Shown: positions 7,704-16,524 of the stretch, one piece after another
Numbering within the stretch: the first letter of the stretch is position 1
Layout: every line of letters begins with the position of its first letter
Position numbers and translations under genes: made by a program
Origin: Aliarcobacter butzleri
GTDB taxonomy: Bacteria; Campylobacterota; Campylobacteria; Campylobacterales; Arcobacteraceae
NCBI RefSeq assembly: GCF_900187115.1
Contig: NZ_LT906455.1
Span: forward strand, 1,054,001-1,118,000
Reading direction: 5' to 3'
DNA: 64,000 bases
The notes under the pieces: model-generated
Told to the model about the DNA's origin: nothing
Database searches by the model: none
The model's input: only the letters and a program-made list of their open reading frames with translations

Positions 7704-8606
7704 TTAGATATTTGCAATAAAATAAAATAGTCCTGTTGTAAATAATGAAATAATTGTTCCATATCCCACTATTGCAGAACTTAATTTTGGCGCAAGTCCT
7801 GCCATAGATGCTATTGCACCTGCTGTTATCATAGTTGGCATTGCTGCTTCCATAATAGATACTGTTGCAGCAGTATTGTGCCAACCGAATATTTGGCAAA
7901 TAATAATTGCAATAAGTGGAGCAATCAAAAGTTTTATTATCAAAGCTACACTAAAAGGTTTTATCTCTTCTTTTAACAGTTTTAATTGAAGTTGAAGCCC
8001 AACTGCAACTAAAGCAAGTGAAACAATCGTACTTGAAAAAGCACTTAAAACTTTTATTGTAACATCATTAAACTCTGTACCAATCAATAATAGACCAACT
8101 ATCAAAGCAATAAATGGTGGAAAAGTTAAAACTTTAAAAGTCACTAATCTAAAAGTAACTTTTGTATTACTCGAATAGAAACTAGCTATAAAAGTACCAT
8201 ATGTTGCAAGTGCAATAAAATTTCCTAATTGATCATAAACTAAAATATAAGGAATAGCTTCTTCTCCGATATAAGAAGTAATTATTGGAATACCAATAAA
8301 TGAAGTATTTCCTAAAACTGTTACAAGCATAAGACAACCAGTTACTTCTTTTGAAAAATCAAATATTTTCGATAAAAAAAGTATCAATAAAGCACTTAAT
8401 ATCATAACGCTCCAAGATATAATTATTGGAATAATTGCTTCTATTGAAATATCTAATTTTGGTATTTGTAATAAAATCATTGCAGGAAGAGAGATATAGA
8501 TTAAAAATTGATTTAAAATAAGAGGTGCATCTTTTGAAAAGATATTTAGTCTATTAATCGTATAACCAATGGACATTGCTAAAATAATTAAAATAAAATT
8601 TTCCAT
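7704..8606 (-). CDS. AEC-family (auxin efflux carrier-like) transporter
   Basis: A 300-aa inner-membrane protein with ten helices in two five-helix halves. AEC marks are the N-terminal GYTINRLNIFSKDAPLILNQ and the C-terminal AAMPTMITAGAIASMAG stretch. Bacterial AEC proteins export or import organic acids such as malate or malonate; the substrate is not evident. It starts 3 bp after the HxlR gene on the same strand and is therefore probably co-transcribed with, and controlled by, that regulator. Confidence 0.85.
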   Translation of the reverse strand: MENFILIILAMSIGYTINRLNIFSKDAPLILNQFLIYISLPAMILLQIPKLDISIEAIIPIIISWSVMILSALLILFLSKIFDFSKEVTGCLMLVTVLGNTSFIGIPIITSYIGEEAIPYILVYDQLGNFIALATYGTFIASFYSSNTKVTFRLVTFKVLTFPPFIALIVGLLLIGTEFNDVTIKVLSAFSSTIVSLALVAVGLQLQLKLLKEEIKPFSVALIIKLLIAPLIAIIICQIFGWHNTAATVSIMEAAMPTMITAGAIASMAGLAPKLSSAIVGYGTIISLFTTGLFYFIANI

Positions 8607-8609
8607 TTT

Positions 8610-8981
8610 TTACTCGCAAAAGTGATTTTCACAAGGATTATCAAGAGTGATTTTTCCAAACTCTTTTACATAATCAATTCCCCATTCATGCATATCTTCT
8701 AAAACGGCTCTTAGTTTTTTTCCAGTAGAAGTTAGACTATAAACAACTTTGGGTGGAATTTCAGGAAAACACTCTCTATGAATAATATTTTTTTCTTCAA
8801 GTTCTTTTAATTTTATTGTTAAAGTTTTTTGAGTTATTTCGCTAATTATTTCATTTAGCTCTTTAAATCTTTTTTCGCCATCAAGCAAATGCCAAATTAT
8901 AGCTAGTTTCCATCTATCATTAAAAATATCAAGAGTTACAGCTACGCTACATTTGTACTCTTTATCATTTATATAATACAT
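8610..8981 (-). CDS. HxlR-family transcriptional regulator
   Basis: A 123-aa winged-helix protein. The family core runs from YKCSVAVTLDIFNDRWKLAI through LLDGEKRFKELNEII and TQKTLTIKLKELEEKNII to a GIDYVKEF C-terminal helix. Cys11 is the conserved N-terminal redox-sensing position. Two further Cys sit in the tail (CENHFC). It is divergent from mdaB and upstream of an AEC transporter, which suggests quinone or electrophile sensing. The effector is inferred. Confidence 0.9.
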   Translation of the reverse strand: MYYINDKEYKCSVAVTLDIFNDRWKLAIIWHLLDGEKRFKELNEIISEITQKTLTIKLKELEEKNIIHRECFPEIPPKVVYSLTSTGKKLRAVLEDMHEWGIDYVKEFGKITLDNPCENHFCE

Positions 8982-9039
8982 AATTTAAATCCTTTAAACT
9001 TTCAAGTCAAAATTATATCATAAAGAATATTAAACTCTA

Positions 9040-9067
9040 TTACTTACCTAAAGTAAAGTAAGAGTAA
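9040..9067. promoter_or_regulatory. TTAC/GTAA dyad, candidate HxlR operator
   Basis: TTACTTAC (9040-9047) faces GTAAAGTAA (9053-9061), with another GTAA at 9064-9067, in the gap between the HxlR and mdaB genes. TTAC...GTAA dyads are the operator type known for HxlR regulators such as YodB. Binding here is inferred. Confidence 0.5.
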
Positions 9068-9115
9068 ATTAAGTTTAGTGTGTATATAATTTTCAAATAA
9101 TTTTAAGGAGTAAAT

Positions 9116-9697
9116 ATGAAAAAAGTTTTAATTTTAAATGGTCATCAGTTTTATAAAGGTCCAGCAAATGGTGAATTAACAAATCATTATATAGAAAAAG
9201 CAAAAGAATTTTTTTCTAAAAATGGTTTTGAAGTAAAATATACACATATTGAAAAAGGTTATGATGTAGAAGAAGAGTGCGAGAAATTTGAATGGGCAGA
9301 TTATGTTTTATTTCAATATCCTGTTTATTGGATGGGAATTCCTTGGATTGCTAAAAAGTACTTTGATGAAACATTTACTCAAGGAAGACACTATGAAAGT
9401 GATGGAAGAAGTAGAAGTGATGCAAGTAAGACTTATGGAAGTGGTGGATTATTGAAAGGTAAAAAATATATGTTAAGTGTAACTTACAATTGTCCAATAA
9501 GTGAATTTGACAATCCAAAAGGTTTTTTTGATGGTTTATCTTTAGATCAAGCTCATGTTGCAACTCATAAAACTTTTGAATTTTGTGGTTTAAAACCATT
9601 AAAAACTTATTCAGTACACGATATTTTTAAAGGTGATTTAGATTTAACAAAAGAGTTAGAAAAATTTGAATCAGTTTTAAAAGAGAATTTTTTATAG
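9116..9697 (+). CDS. mdaB: NAD(P)H quinone oxidoreductase MdaB
   Basis: A 193-aa cytosolic FAD flavoprotein of the Flavodoxin_2 fold. Signature stretches are ILNGHQFYKGPANGELT, QYPVYWMGIPWIAKKYFD and YGSGGLLKGKKYMLS. MdaB reduces quinones by two electrons, avoiding semiquinone radicals, and in related epsilonproteobacteria it protects against oxidative stress. An AAGGAG site precedes the ATG. It leads an apparent operon with an ABM monooxygenase (9-bp gap), an old yellow enzyme, an EamA exporter and a nitroreductase. Confidence 0.92.
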   Translation: MKKVLILNGHQFYKGPANGELTNHYIEKAKEFFSKNGFEVKYTHIEKGYDVEEECEKFEWADYVLFQYPVYWMGIPWIAKKYFDETFTQGRHYESDGRSRSDASKTYGSGGLLKGKKYMLSVTYNCPISEFDNPKGFFDGLSLDQAHVATHKTFEFCGLKPLKTYSVHDIFKGDLDLTKELEKFESVLKENFL

Positions 9698-9706
9698 GAA
9701 AAAAAT

Positions 9707-10003
9707 ATGAAAAATATTGTAATAGTTGCAAGTATAAAAGTAAAAGAAGCTTTTAAAGATGAAGTTTATAATGAACTTTTAAAACTTCATAAAGCAACCC
9801 ATGAATTTGATGAAGGTTGTATTCAATACGATTTACATAAAGATTTAAGTGATGAAAATAGTTTTACTTTTGTAGAAACTTGGGAAAATGCTGAATTTTT
9901 ATCAAAACATGAAGAAAAAGAGCATTTTAAAACTTTTGTTTCAAATATTGATGGAAAGATAGAGAATTTAAATATTCAAAAATTGGAAAAATTAGATATT
10001 TAA
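9707..10003 (+). CDS. Antibiotic biosynthesis monooxygenase (ABM) domain protein, YgiN-like
   Basis: A 98-aa single-domain protein of the dimeric alpha+beta barrel fold: VASIKVKEAFKDEVYNELLK, then EGCIQYDLHKD and FTFVETWENAEFLSKHEEKEHF. YgiN, the E. coli homologue, is a quinol monooxygenase encoded next to mdaB; the same pairing here supports a quinone/quinol redox cycle. The RBS is AGGAAAAAA. No cofactor residues are expected in this family. Confidence 0.85.
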   Translation: MKNIVIVASIKVKEAFKDEVYNELLKLHKATHEFDEGCIQYDLHKDLSDENSFTFVETWENAEFLSKHEEKEHFKTFVSNIDGKIENLNIQKLEKLDI

Positions 10004-10015
10004 AAGGATTTTTTT

Positions 10016-11041
10016 ATGAGCCTATTATTAAAAAGTGGAAACATAGGAAAGATTGAATTAAAAAATAGAGTTATTATGCCTCCTATGTGTATGTATAAAA
10101 GTGATAACAGTGGAGAACTTAAAGATTTTCATTTTTATCACTATATTTCAAGAGCTTTAGGTGGAGTTGGTTTGATTGTAGTTGAAGCAACTGCAGTTGA
10201 ACCAAAAGGACGAGTTACTAATGGTGATTTAGGTCTTTGGGATGATTTATTTATTGAAAAGCATAAAATTTTAAATGAAAAATTACATTATTTTGGTGCA
10301 AAAACAGCAATTCAAATAACTCATGCAGGAAGAAAATCTGAAACAGATGAAATTTGTGTGGCTCCTAGTGCAATATCTTTTAGTAAGAAAAACCCAAGAA
10401 TTCCTAAAGAACTAAATATTGATGAAATAGAGTATATAAAAGAATTATTTTTAAAAGCAGCTTTTAGAGCAAAAGAAGCAGATTATGATTTTATTGAAGT
10501 TCATTCTACACATGGTTGTTTATTAAATCAATTTTTATCACCTTTAACAAATAATAGAATAGATATTTATGGTGGAACTTTAGAAAATAGATGTAGATTA
10601 ATTTTAGAAATAGCCAATGAGATTAAACAAAAAGTAAATCTGCCGTTAATTTTAAGAATTGGTGCAGATGAGTGGATGAAAAATGGTTGGAATATAGAAG
10701 ATTCAATTTATTTATCAAAAGAGTTAGAAAAAGTTGGTGTTGATTGTATAGATGTATCAAGTGGTGGGAATTTAGAAGAACCAGATAATGCACCAAAAAT
10801 TGAACCTTTATATCAAGCTTCTTGGGCAAAAAAAATAAAAGAAAATGTAAATATTCCAGTAATTGCAGTTGGATTAATCACAACACCAAAAGAGGGTGAA
10901 TATTTACTTGAAAATAAATTTTGTGATTTTGTGGCATATGGTAGAGAGTTACTTAGAAATTCAAATTTTGTATTTAATGCTGCAAATGAGTTTAAAGAAA
11001 AAGAAAAAATAGATAGTTCATATGAAAGAGCTTATAGATAA
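10016..11041 (+). CDS. Old yellow enzyme, NADH:flavin oxidoreductase (YqjM/NamA type)
   Basis: A 341-aa FMN-binding TIM-barrel ene-reductase. MPPMCMYKSD gives the Cys25/Tyr27 pair typical of the YqjM-like subclass. QITHAGRKS and EVHSTHGCLLNQFLSPLTN supply flavin-contacting residues and the catalytic His pair. The family reduces activated C=C bonds of unsaturated carbonyls and related electrophiles. The position usually occupied by Tyr or Phe after the second His-Gly (HGY/HGF) is Cys here. It is co-directional with mdaB and the ABM gene, separated by short gaps with AAAGGA sites. Confidence 0.92.
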   Translation: MSLLLKSGNIGKIELKNRVIMPPMCMYKSDNSGELKDFHFYHYISRALGGVGLIVVEATAVEPKGRVTNGDLGLWDDLFIEKHKILNEKLHYFGAKTAIQITHAGRKSETDEICVAPSAISFSKKNPRIPKELNIDEIEYIKELFLKAAFRAKEADYDFIEVHSTHGCLLNQFLSPLTNNRIDIYGGTLENRCRLILEIANEIKQKVNLPLILRIGADEWMKNGWNIEDSIYLSKELEKVGVDCIDVSSGGNLEEPDNAPKIEPLYQASWAKKIKENVNIPVIAVGLITTPKEGEYLLENKFCDFVAYGRELLRNSNFVFNAANEFKEKEKIDSSYERAYR

Positions 11042-11058
11042 TTTAGAAAGAAGAAAAA

Positions 11059-11955
11059 ATGATTCAAAAAAGTAATACCAAATATTTTATTGGTATGTTT
11101 ATAGCGATGATAATTTGGGGAATTGCATGGACTTCAGGAAAAGCTGCAACAAGTCATTCAAATCCAGAAATAGCAGCATTTTGGAGATACGCAATCTCAT
11201 TTTTAACAATTATTCCAGTGGTTTTATATATGAAAACAAGTTTAAAAAGTGATAAAGAAGGTTATATTTATATGATATGTGCTGGAGTTTTTAGTGCAGC
11301 TTTTAATTATCTATTTTTTAAAGGTTTATCTCATGGTGAAGCTGGATATGGTGGGACGATGGTTACCTCAATTGTTCCAATATTAACATATATATTTTCA
11401 ATTATACTTTTTAAAATAAATGTTTCAACTAAACAGGTTGTTGCTTTAAGTATTGGAATTTTTGGTGCTTTAATACTTTTAAAAGTTCCATCAGAAGGCT
11501 TAGCATTTTTAAATATAAATAGTTCATATTTTTTAGCTTGTGCAGTTGTTTGGGCAATGGTTACAATATTTTCACAAAAAGCATCAAAAAAAGCAGATCC
11601 TATGTTTTATACTTTAGTTGTTTTTGGAATTACAGCATTTATAAATATGATTTTTGCAATTCCTTATCATCCTTTTACAATAACTTCTTTTGATTATATT
11701 TTTTGGTTAAATATTTTGTTTATTGGAATATTTTCTGGAACATTTGCAATGACACTATTTTTTATTTCAGCTTCAAAAATTGGAGCTCATAATACTGGTG
11801 TTTTTATGTTTATTGTTCCTATTGGTGCTATAATTTCTAGTTATTTTGTCTATAATGAGAATATTGCTTTATCTACAATATTAGGGTGTTCATTCTCATT
11901 TGTTGCAGTTATGTTGTTTAATACTAAAAATAAAAAAAAGCTTGTAGAAGCTTAA
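11059..11955 (+). CDS. EamA-family transporter
   Basis: A 298-aa inner-membrane protein with ten helices in two EamA repeats. Typical start IGMFIAMIIWGIAWTSGKA and PE-AAFWRYAISFLTIIP. It sits in the mdaB operon between the old yellow enzyme and a nitroreductase with short gaps, so it may export a reduced or detoxified product; that is inference. It is distinct from the other EamA protein at 2.6 kb. Confidence 0.82.
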   Translation: MIQKSNTKYFIGMFIAMIIWGIAWTSGKAATSHSNPEIAAFWRYAISFLTIIPVVLYMKTSLKSDKEGYIYMICAGVFSAAFNYLFFKGLSHGEAGYGGTMVTSIVPILTYIFSIILFKINVSTKQVVALSIGIFGALILLKVPSEGLAFLNINSSYFLACAVVWAMVTIFSQKASKKADPMFYTLVVFGITAFINMIFAIPYHPFTITSFDYIFWLNILFIGIFSGTFAMTLFFISASKIGAHNTGVFMFIVPIGAIISSYFVYNENIALSTILGCSFSFVAVMLFNTKNKKKLVEA

Positions 11956-11982
11956 AATTTTAATTTAAAAAAAGGAGAATTT

Positions 11983-12618
11983 ATGGAAAAAACGTTTATG
12001 GAAGCTATGGATTTTAGACATGCTTGTAAAATTTTTGATGAAACAAAAAAAATTAGTGATGAAGATATGAAATTCATATTAGAAGCAGGAAGAAAAAGTC
12101 CAAGCTCTTTTGGTCAAGAAGGTTGGAAATTTTTAGTTATAACAAATGAAGAATTAAAAGCAAAATTAAGACCATTTTGTTGGGATCAACCTCAAATTAC
12201 TACTTGTTCTCATTTAGTTATTATTTTAGCTGCTATTGAGGCTGTTAAACCAGAATCAGGAGTTCCAGCAACTAGATTTGCTAGACGTGAAATGCCTCAA
12301 GAGAAAAAAGATTTTTATAATAAATTATATAAAGATCATTTAACAGTTACAAAAGTTTTAGATAGTGATGAAAATGTTTATTCTTGGACAGCAAGACAAA
12401 CTTATATTGCTGCAGGAAATATGATGACAGCAGCTGCTATTAAAGGAATTGATTCTTGTCCAATTGAAGGATTTGAAAAAGCAAAAGTTGAAGAAGTTTT
12501 AGGACTTGATACTAAAAAATTCCAATTATCTATGGTTTTACCTTTTGGATATAGAATAAATCCACAATCTACTCAAATGAGATTACCTTTCGAAGAAGTA
12601 ATTGAATTTATAAAATAA
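11983..12618 (+). CDS. Nitroreductase-family NAD(P)H oxidoreductase (NfsB-like)
   Basis: A 211-aa FMN-dependent nitroreductase. Family marks are the N-terminal DFRHACKIFDETKKISDED, GRKSPSSFGQEGWKF, WTARQTYIAAGNMMTAAA and the C-terminal LPFGYRI. Enzymes of this group reduce nitroaromatics, quinones and flavins with NAD(P)H. An AAAGGAG site precedes the ATG. It is the last gene of the probable HxlR-linked redox operon and is followed by an intrinsic terminator. Confidence 0.9.
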   Translation: MEKTFMEAMDFRHACKIFDETKKISDEDMKFILEAGRKSPSSFGQEGWKFLVITNEELKAKLRPFCWDQPQITTCSHLVIILAAIEAVKPESGVPATRFARREMPQEKKDFYNKLYKDHLTVTKVLDSDENVYSWTARQTYIAAGNMMTAAAIKGIDSCPIEGFEKAKVEEVLGLDTKKFQLSMVLPFGYRINPQSTQMRLPFEEVIEFIK

Positions 12619-12623
12619 ATAAT

Positions 12624-12653
12624 AAAAGAAGAAAATTTTATTTTCTTCTTTTT
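12624..12653 (+). terminator. Intrinsic terminator of the mdaB redox operon
   Basis: AAAAGAAGAAAAT and ATTTTCTTCTTTT form a 13-bp perfect stem with a TTT loop and a T-rich tail, 5 bp after the nitroreductase stop. Confidence 0.7.
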
Positions 12654-12730
12654 CTTTTAAACCCTACAATCAATAAACTAAGTAAAAATATAGTAGAATA
12701 GCCAATATTTCACAATATAAAAGGTAAAGA

Positions 12731-14224
12731 ATGCTTAGTGTTAGTGATATTGAAAATTGGCTAAGAGAACATGGAATTAATAACTATCATATTTCGGAAG
12801 ATTTTTATGTTTCTGTTCAAGGAAATGTAAATTTATCTGAGAAATTAAATGGTGAAAAACTTCCAATTAAATTTGATAGAATCGATGGATATTTCGATAT
12901 AAGTAATAATGGTCTTGAGACACTTGAAGGAGCTCCTAAAACTGTTTTAAAAGATTTTAACTGCTCTAAAAATAAATTATCATCTTTATTTGATTGTCCT
13001 ACTGAAGTAGGAGAATTTGATTGTTCTTATAATCAATTGAAAAATTTATCTTATGGTCCAAAAGAAGTTAAAGGAAGTTTTAACTGTTCGTATAATGAAT
13101 TAACATCTATAAAAGCAAGTCCAAGAACAGTAAAAGGGCACTTTAAATGTAATGATAATAAATTAGTTTCACTAGAAGGTGGACCTAAAAACATAGATAC
13201 ATATTTTGATTGTTCACATAATTTACTTGAAAGATTAAATGGTGGACCAATTGCTGTTAAACAAGATTATATTTGTAATGGTAATAGATTAGCTGATTTA
13301 GAAGGTGTGGCAGATGAAATTGGTGGTGATTTAGTAACTGATATCAAATTAAATATACCTTCAAGATATGATGAAGAAGGACAGTTTTATAGATATAAAG
13401 GTCAAGAAGCAATCACTCATATTTATAAGCCTATAGTTGCACTTACAAATGTTGAAGATATTCAAGCTTGGTTAGAAAAATTTGATATAAAAAATGCAAC
13501 AATTTTATCTGATAATTCTGTAGATGTTCACGGAGATGTTAAACTTTCAAATAGATTGCCAAACTTATCTAAATTGCCAATAAATTTTAATATAGTTGAG
13601 GGTGATTTTGATATTAGTGAAAATGAATTAGTTTCACTAGAAGGAAGTCCTGTAAAAGTTGGTGGAAGTTTTCATGCTCATAAAAATGAGTTAAACTCTT
13701 TACGAGGTGGACCAAAAGAGGTTAAAGGAAGTTTTGTAATACTTCATAATAATATAACATCTTTACAAAATTCACCAACTATTGTAAAAGATGATTATAT
13801 TTGCTCTCACAATCCTTTAAGAACTTTAGAGGGAATAAATACAGTACAAGGATATGTATTTACAGGAGTTTATATTCCAAGACTAAAATGTCAAAAATAT
13901 AATTATAAAGGTATTACTACATATAAATATCCAGGTGATGCAGTAATGAAATACTTGGATGAAGAGTATATCTCTTTAACTGATGAAGAAAAAGCATTTG
14001 AATCAACTAAAAAGAACTTAGAAAAAGTTATTAAAAAAATGCTAAATGCAAATACTTTAACAAAAGAGATGATAACAGATACTCTTTTGAAAAACCTTAC
14101 AAAATATCAATTAGATCAACTTAAAACTAAGGTATTATGGATTAAAAATCCACCAAATGAAGATGGAAGTGATTATATAAGTGAAGATGATATTATGAAA
14201 TTGGCTTTTGAAAAAGAGCTATAA
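12731..14224 (+). CDS. Duplicated 21-residue leucine-rich-like repeat protein
   Basis: A 497-aa protein with no signal peptide. Repeats of the form F-[ND]-C-S-x-N-x-L-x-S-L-x-x-G-P-x-x-V-x-G occur at residues 55, 76, 96, 117, 138, 159 and 180, and again at 293, 314, 335 and 356, with a period of 21 (one of 20). The whole block is duplicated: VSDIENWLREHGI near residue 4 matches VEDIQAWLEKFDI near 241, each followed by a G-x-V-x-L strand and the repeat array. Residues ~400-497 are a charged helical tail. The repeats resemble leucine-rich arrays seen in phage and bacterial proteins of unknown role. Function unknown; binding of a protein partner is a guess. Confidence 0.8.
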   Translation: MLSVSDIENWLREHGINNYHISEDFYVSVQGNVNLSEKLNGEKLPIKFDRIDGYFDISNNGLETLEGAPKTVLKDFNCSKNKLSSLFDCPTEVGEFDCSYNQLKNLSYGPKEVKGSFNCSYNELTSIKASPRTVKGHFKCNDNKLVSLEGGPKNIDTYFDCSHNLLERLNGGPIAVKQDYICNGNRLADLEGVADEIGGDLVTDIKLNIPSRYDEEGQFYRYKGQEAITHIYKPIVALTNVEDIQAWLEKFDIKNATILSDNSVDVHGDVKLSNRLPNLSKLPINFNIVEGDFDISENELVSLEGSPVKVGGSFHAHKNELNSLRGGPKEVKGSFVILHNNITSLQNSPTIVKDDYICSHNPLRTLEGINTVQGYVFTGVYIPRLKCQKYNYKGITTYKYPGDAVMKYLDEEYISLTDEEKAFESTKKNLEKVIKKMLNANTLTKEMITDTLLKNLTKYQLDQLKTKVLWIKNPPNEDGSDYISEDDIMKLAFEKEL

Positions 14225-14233
14225 AATAGGGTT

Positions 14234-14254
14234 AAGTCGTAACTAGACTTTTTT
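14234..14254 (+). terminator. Weak hairpin with T run after the repeat protein gene
   Basis: AAGTC and GACTT form a 5-bp stem around a 7-nt loop, followed by TTTT, 10 bp after the stop codon. The stem is short, so the call is tentative. Confidence 0.35.
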
Positions 14255-14305
14255 AGATATAATCTAATAAATTTTAATAAAATAAATAATGGAGATAGTT
14301 AAATT

Positions 14306-15904
14306 ATGGTTCAAACAGTTAATCTTAAAAAAGCTTTTGGTGCAAGAGTTTTATTTCAAGATATAAATCTAAAATTAGATACAGGGAAAAGATATGGTCT
14401 TATAGGTGCAAATGGTGCAGGTAAGACAACATTCCTTAAAATTCTTTCAGGACAAGAAGAGGCAACTGAAGGAGAAGTACAAATTCAAAATGGTAAAAAA
14501 GTTGGAGTTTTATCTCAAAACCAATTTGCTTATGAGAATTATACGATTTTTGATACAGTTTTATTAGGAAATAAAAAATTATACGATGCAATAAAAGAAA
14601 AAGAAGAGTTGTATATGAGTCCAGAATTTACTGACGAAGTAAACAATAGACTTGCAGAACTTGAAATTATTTGTTGTGAAGAAGATCCAACTTACGAATA
14701 TGATATAAAAATTACAAAAATATTGGAAGATTTAGGTTTTCCTTCTTCTATGCAACAAGATTTAATGAGTACATTAACAGGTGGAGATAAATTTAAAGTT
14801 TTATTAGCACAAGTTTTATATCCAAAACCTGATGTACTATTTTTAGATGAGCCAACAAATAACTTAGATATTGAGACTATTGGATGGCTTGAAAACCAAC
14901 TTCAACATCATGAAGGAACAATGGTTGTAATCTCTCACGATAGACACTTTTTAAATGCTGTTTGTACACATATTTTAGATGTAGATTTTAAACAAATTAG
15001 AGAGTTTGCAGGAAATTATGATGATTGGTATATTGCTTCAACTTTAATTGCAAAACAAAATGAAAAAGATGTTAATAAAAAATTAAAAGAAAAAGAAGAA
15101 CTTGAAAAGTTTATTGCAAGATTTAGTGCAAATGCTTCAAAAGCAAAACAAGCAACATCAAGACAAAAACAACTTGAAAAACTTGATGTTGGTGCAATTC
15201 AAGTATCAAGTAGACGTGATCCTTCTATTATTTTTAGACAAAAAAGAGAAGTTGGAAAAGAGTTATTAACTGTTAAAAACATTTCAAAATCTTATGATGA
15301 TCATGTTGTTTTAAATGATATTTCATTTACAGTTGAAAAAGGTGATAAAATAGCACTTATTGGTACAAATGGTATTGGAAAAACTACTTTATGTGAGATT
15401 TTAGAAGGAAACTTAAAACCTGATAGTGGAGAAGTTTTATGGGGAGCGACTATTCAAAACTCATATTTTCCACAAAATGCAACTGATATTATCAAAGGTG
15501 ATATGACTTTATATGATTGGTTAAGAGGTTTTGATAGAGATGCTGATATTTCTGAAATTAGAAATTGTTTAGGAAGAATGTTATTTAACGGTCAAGAACA
15601 AGAGAAAAAAGTTGATTCTTGTTCAGGGGGAGAAAAACATAGAATGATGCTTTCTAAAATCATGTTAGAACAAGGAAATTTCTTAGTTTTAGATGAACCA
15701 ACAAACCACTTAGACTTAGAAGCTATTATTGCTTTAGGTGAAGGATTAAATGATTATGCAGGTTCAGTTATTTGTGTATCTCACGATAGAGAGTTATTAG
15801 ATGCTTATGCAAATAGAATAATAGAAATTCAAGAAGGCGGGACAATTTTAGATTTTAAAGGAACTTATGAAGAGTTCATTGAATCAAAAAGTCAAACTGC
15901 ATAA
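14306..15904 (+). CDS. ybiT: ABC-F family ATPase, YbiT-like
   Basis: A 532-aa soluble protein with two ABC domains. The first has Walker A GANGAGKTTF, signature LTGGDK and Walker B VLFLDEPTNNLD. The second has GTNGIGKTT, CSGGEKHRMMLS and FLVLDEPTNHLD. The inter-domain linker contains FIARFSANASKAKQATSRQK, characteristic of YbiT. ABC-F proteins bind the ribosomal E site and modulate translation or rescue stalled ribosomes; YbiT itself is incompletely understood. E. coli YbiT is 530 aa, nearly identical in length. The RBS is AATGGAGAT. Confidence 0.92.
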   Translation: MVQTVNLKKAFGARVLFQDINLKLDTGKRYGLIGANGAGKTTFLKILSGQEEATEGEVQIQNGKKVGVLSQNQFAYENYTIFDTVLLGNKKLYDAIKEKEELYMSPEFTDEVNNRLAELEIICCEEDPTYEYDIKITKILEDLGFPSSMQQDLMSTLTGGDKFKVLLAQVLYPKPDVLFLDEPTNNLDIETIGWLENQLQHHEGTMVVISHDRHFLNAVCTHILDVDFKQIREFAGNYDDWYIASTLIAKQNEKDVNKKLKEKEELEKFIARFSANASKAKQATSRQKQLEKLDVGAIQVSSRRDPSIIFRQKREVGKELLTVKNISKSYDDHVVLNDISFTVEKGDKIALIGTNGIGKTTLCEILEGNLKPDSGEVLWGATIQNSYFPQNATDIIKGDMTLYDWLRGFDRDADISEIRNCLGRMLFNGQEQEKKVDSCSGGEKHRMMLSKIMLEQGNFLVLDEPTNHLDLEAIIALGEGLNDYAGSVICVSHDRELLDAYANRIIEIQEGGTILDFKGTYEEFIESKSQTA

Positions 15905-15906
15905 TG

Positions 15907-15944
15907 AAAAAAAGGAAAAAAGTTTTATCTTTTTTCCTTTTTTT
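15907..15944. terminator. Strong bidirectional intrinsic terminator
   Basis: A 16-bp perfect stem (A7-GG-A6-G paired with C-T6-CC-T7) with a 6-nt loop lies between the convergent ABC-F and thioesterase genes. Confidence 0.88.
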
Positions 15945-15958
15945 ATAAATAAAAATTT

Positions 15959-16435
15959 TTAGTTTTTTGTATGTCTTGAAGACATTCTAAACTCTTTTCT
16001 CGCAATAGCGTCATTATATCTTCTTTTATCATCTTCTGTTATAAGTTCAAGTTTTGGAACAGGAATTGGTTTTCCATCTTCATCAACTGCAACCATAGTG
16101 AAGTAACAAACATTAGTATTTTTTATAGTATAGTCTCTTATATCTTCTGAAATTACTTTGATTCCAATCTCCATTGAAGTTCTTCCCGTATAATTAACTG
16201 AAGCATGAAAAGTTACAAGTGAACCAATTTTAATTGGGTCTTTAAATAAAACCATATCAACAGAGAGTGTTACAGCATAAGTTCCAGAATATCTTGCTGC
16301 ACAAGCGTATGCTACGTGATCAAGCATTTTTAATATTTCACCACCATGAACATATTTTCCAGAAAAATTTGCTTTATCAGGTGTCATCAACATAGTCATT
16401 GTAAGAGATTTTTCTCTTTTTATAATTTTACCCAT
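15959..16435 (-). CDS. Acyl-CoA thioesterase, hotdog fold (YciA/BFIT type)
   Basis: A 158-aa protein. The hotdog core is MTMLMTPDKANFSGKYVHGGEILKMLD split by the central helix, with VSVD-like TLSVDMVLFKDPIKIG and NYTGRTSMEIGIKV strands. YciA-like enzymes hydrolyse medium- to long-chain acyl-CoAs to fatty acid and CoA in the cytosol. The gene stands alone on the minus strand and shares a terminator with the ABC-F gene. Confidence 0.88.
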   Translation of the reverse strand: MGKIIKREKSLTMTMLMTPDKANFSGKYVHGGEILKMLDHVAYACAARYSGTYAVTLSVDMVLFKDPIKIGSLVTFHASVNYTGRTSMEIGIKVISEDIRDYTIKNTNVCYFTMVAVDEDGKPIPVPKLELITEDDKRRYNDAIARKEFRMSSRHTKN

Positions 16436-16524
16436 TCTAATAAAAACCTTATTAATTTAATATTGATACAATCAATCAAAATAATAGTATATAATAAAAT
16501 ATATTAAACTATAAGGAAAGCTTA

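Noticed and set aside
7663-7899. 78-residue minus-strand ORF overlapping the AEC gene end
   Set aside because: Out-of-frame shadow of the AEC coding sequence; composition is unlike a real protein.
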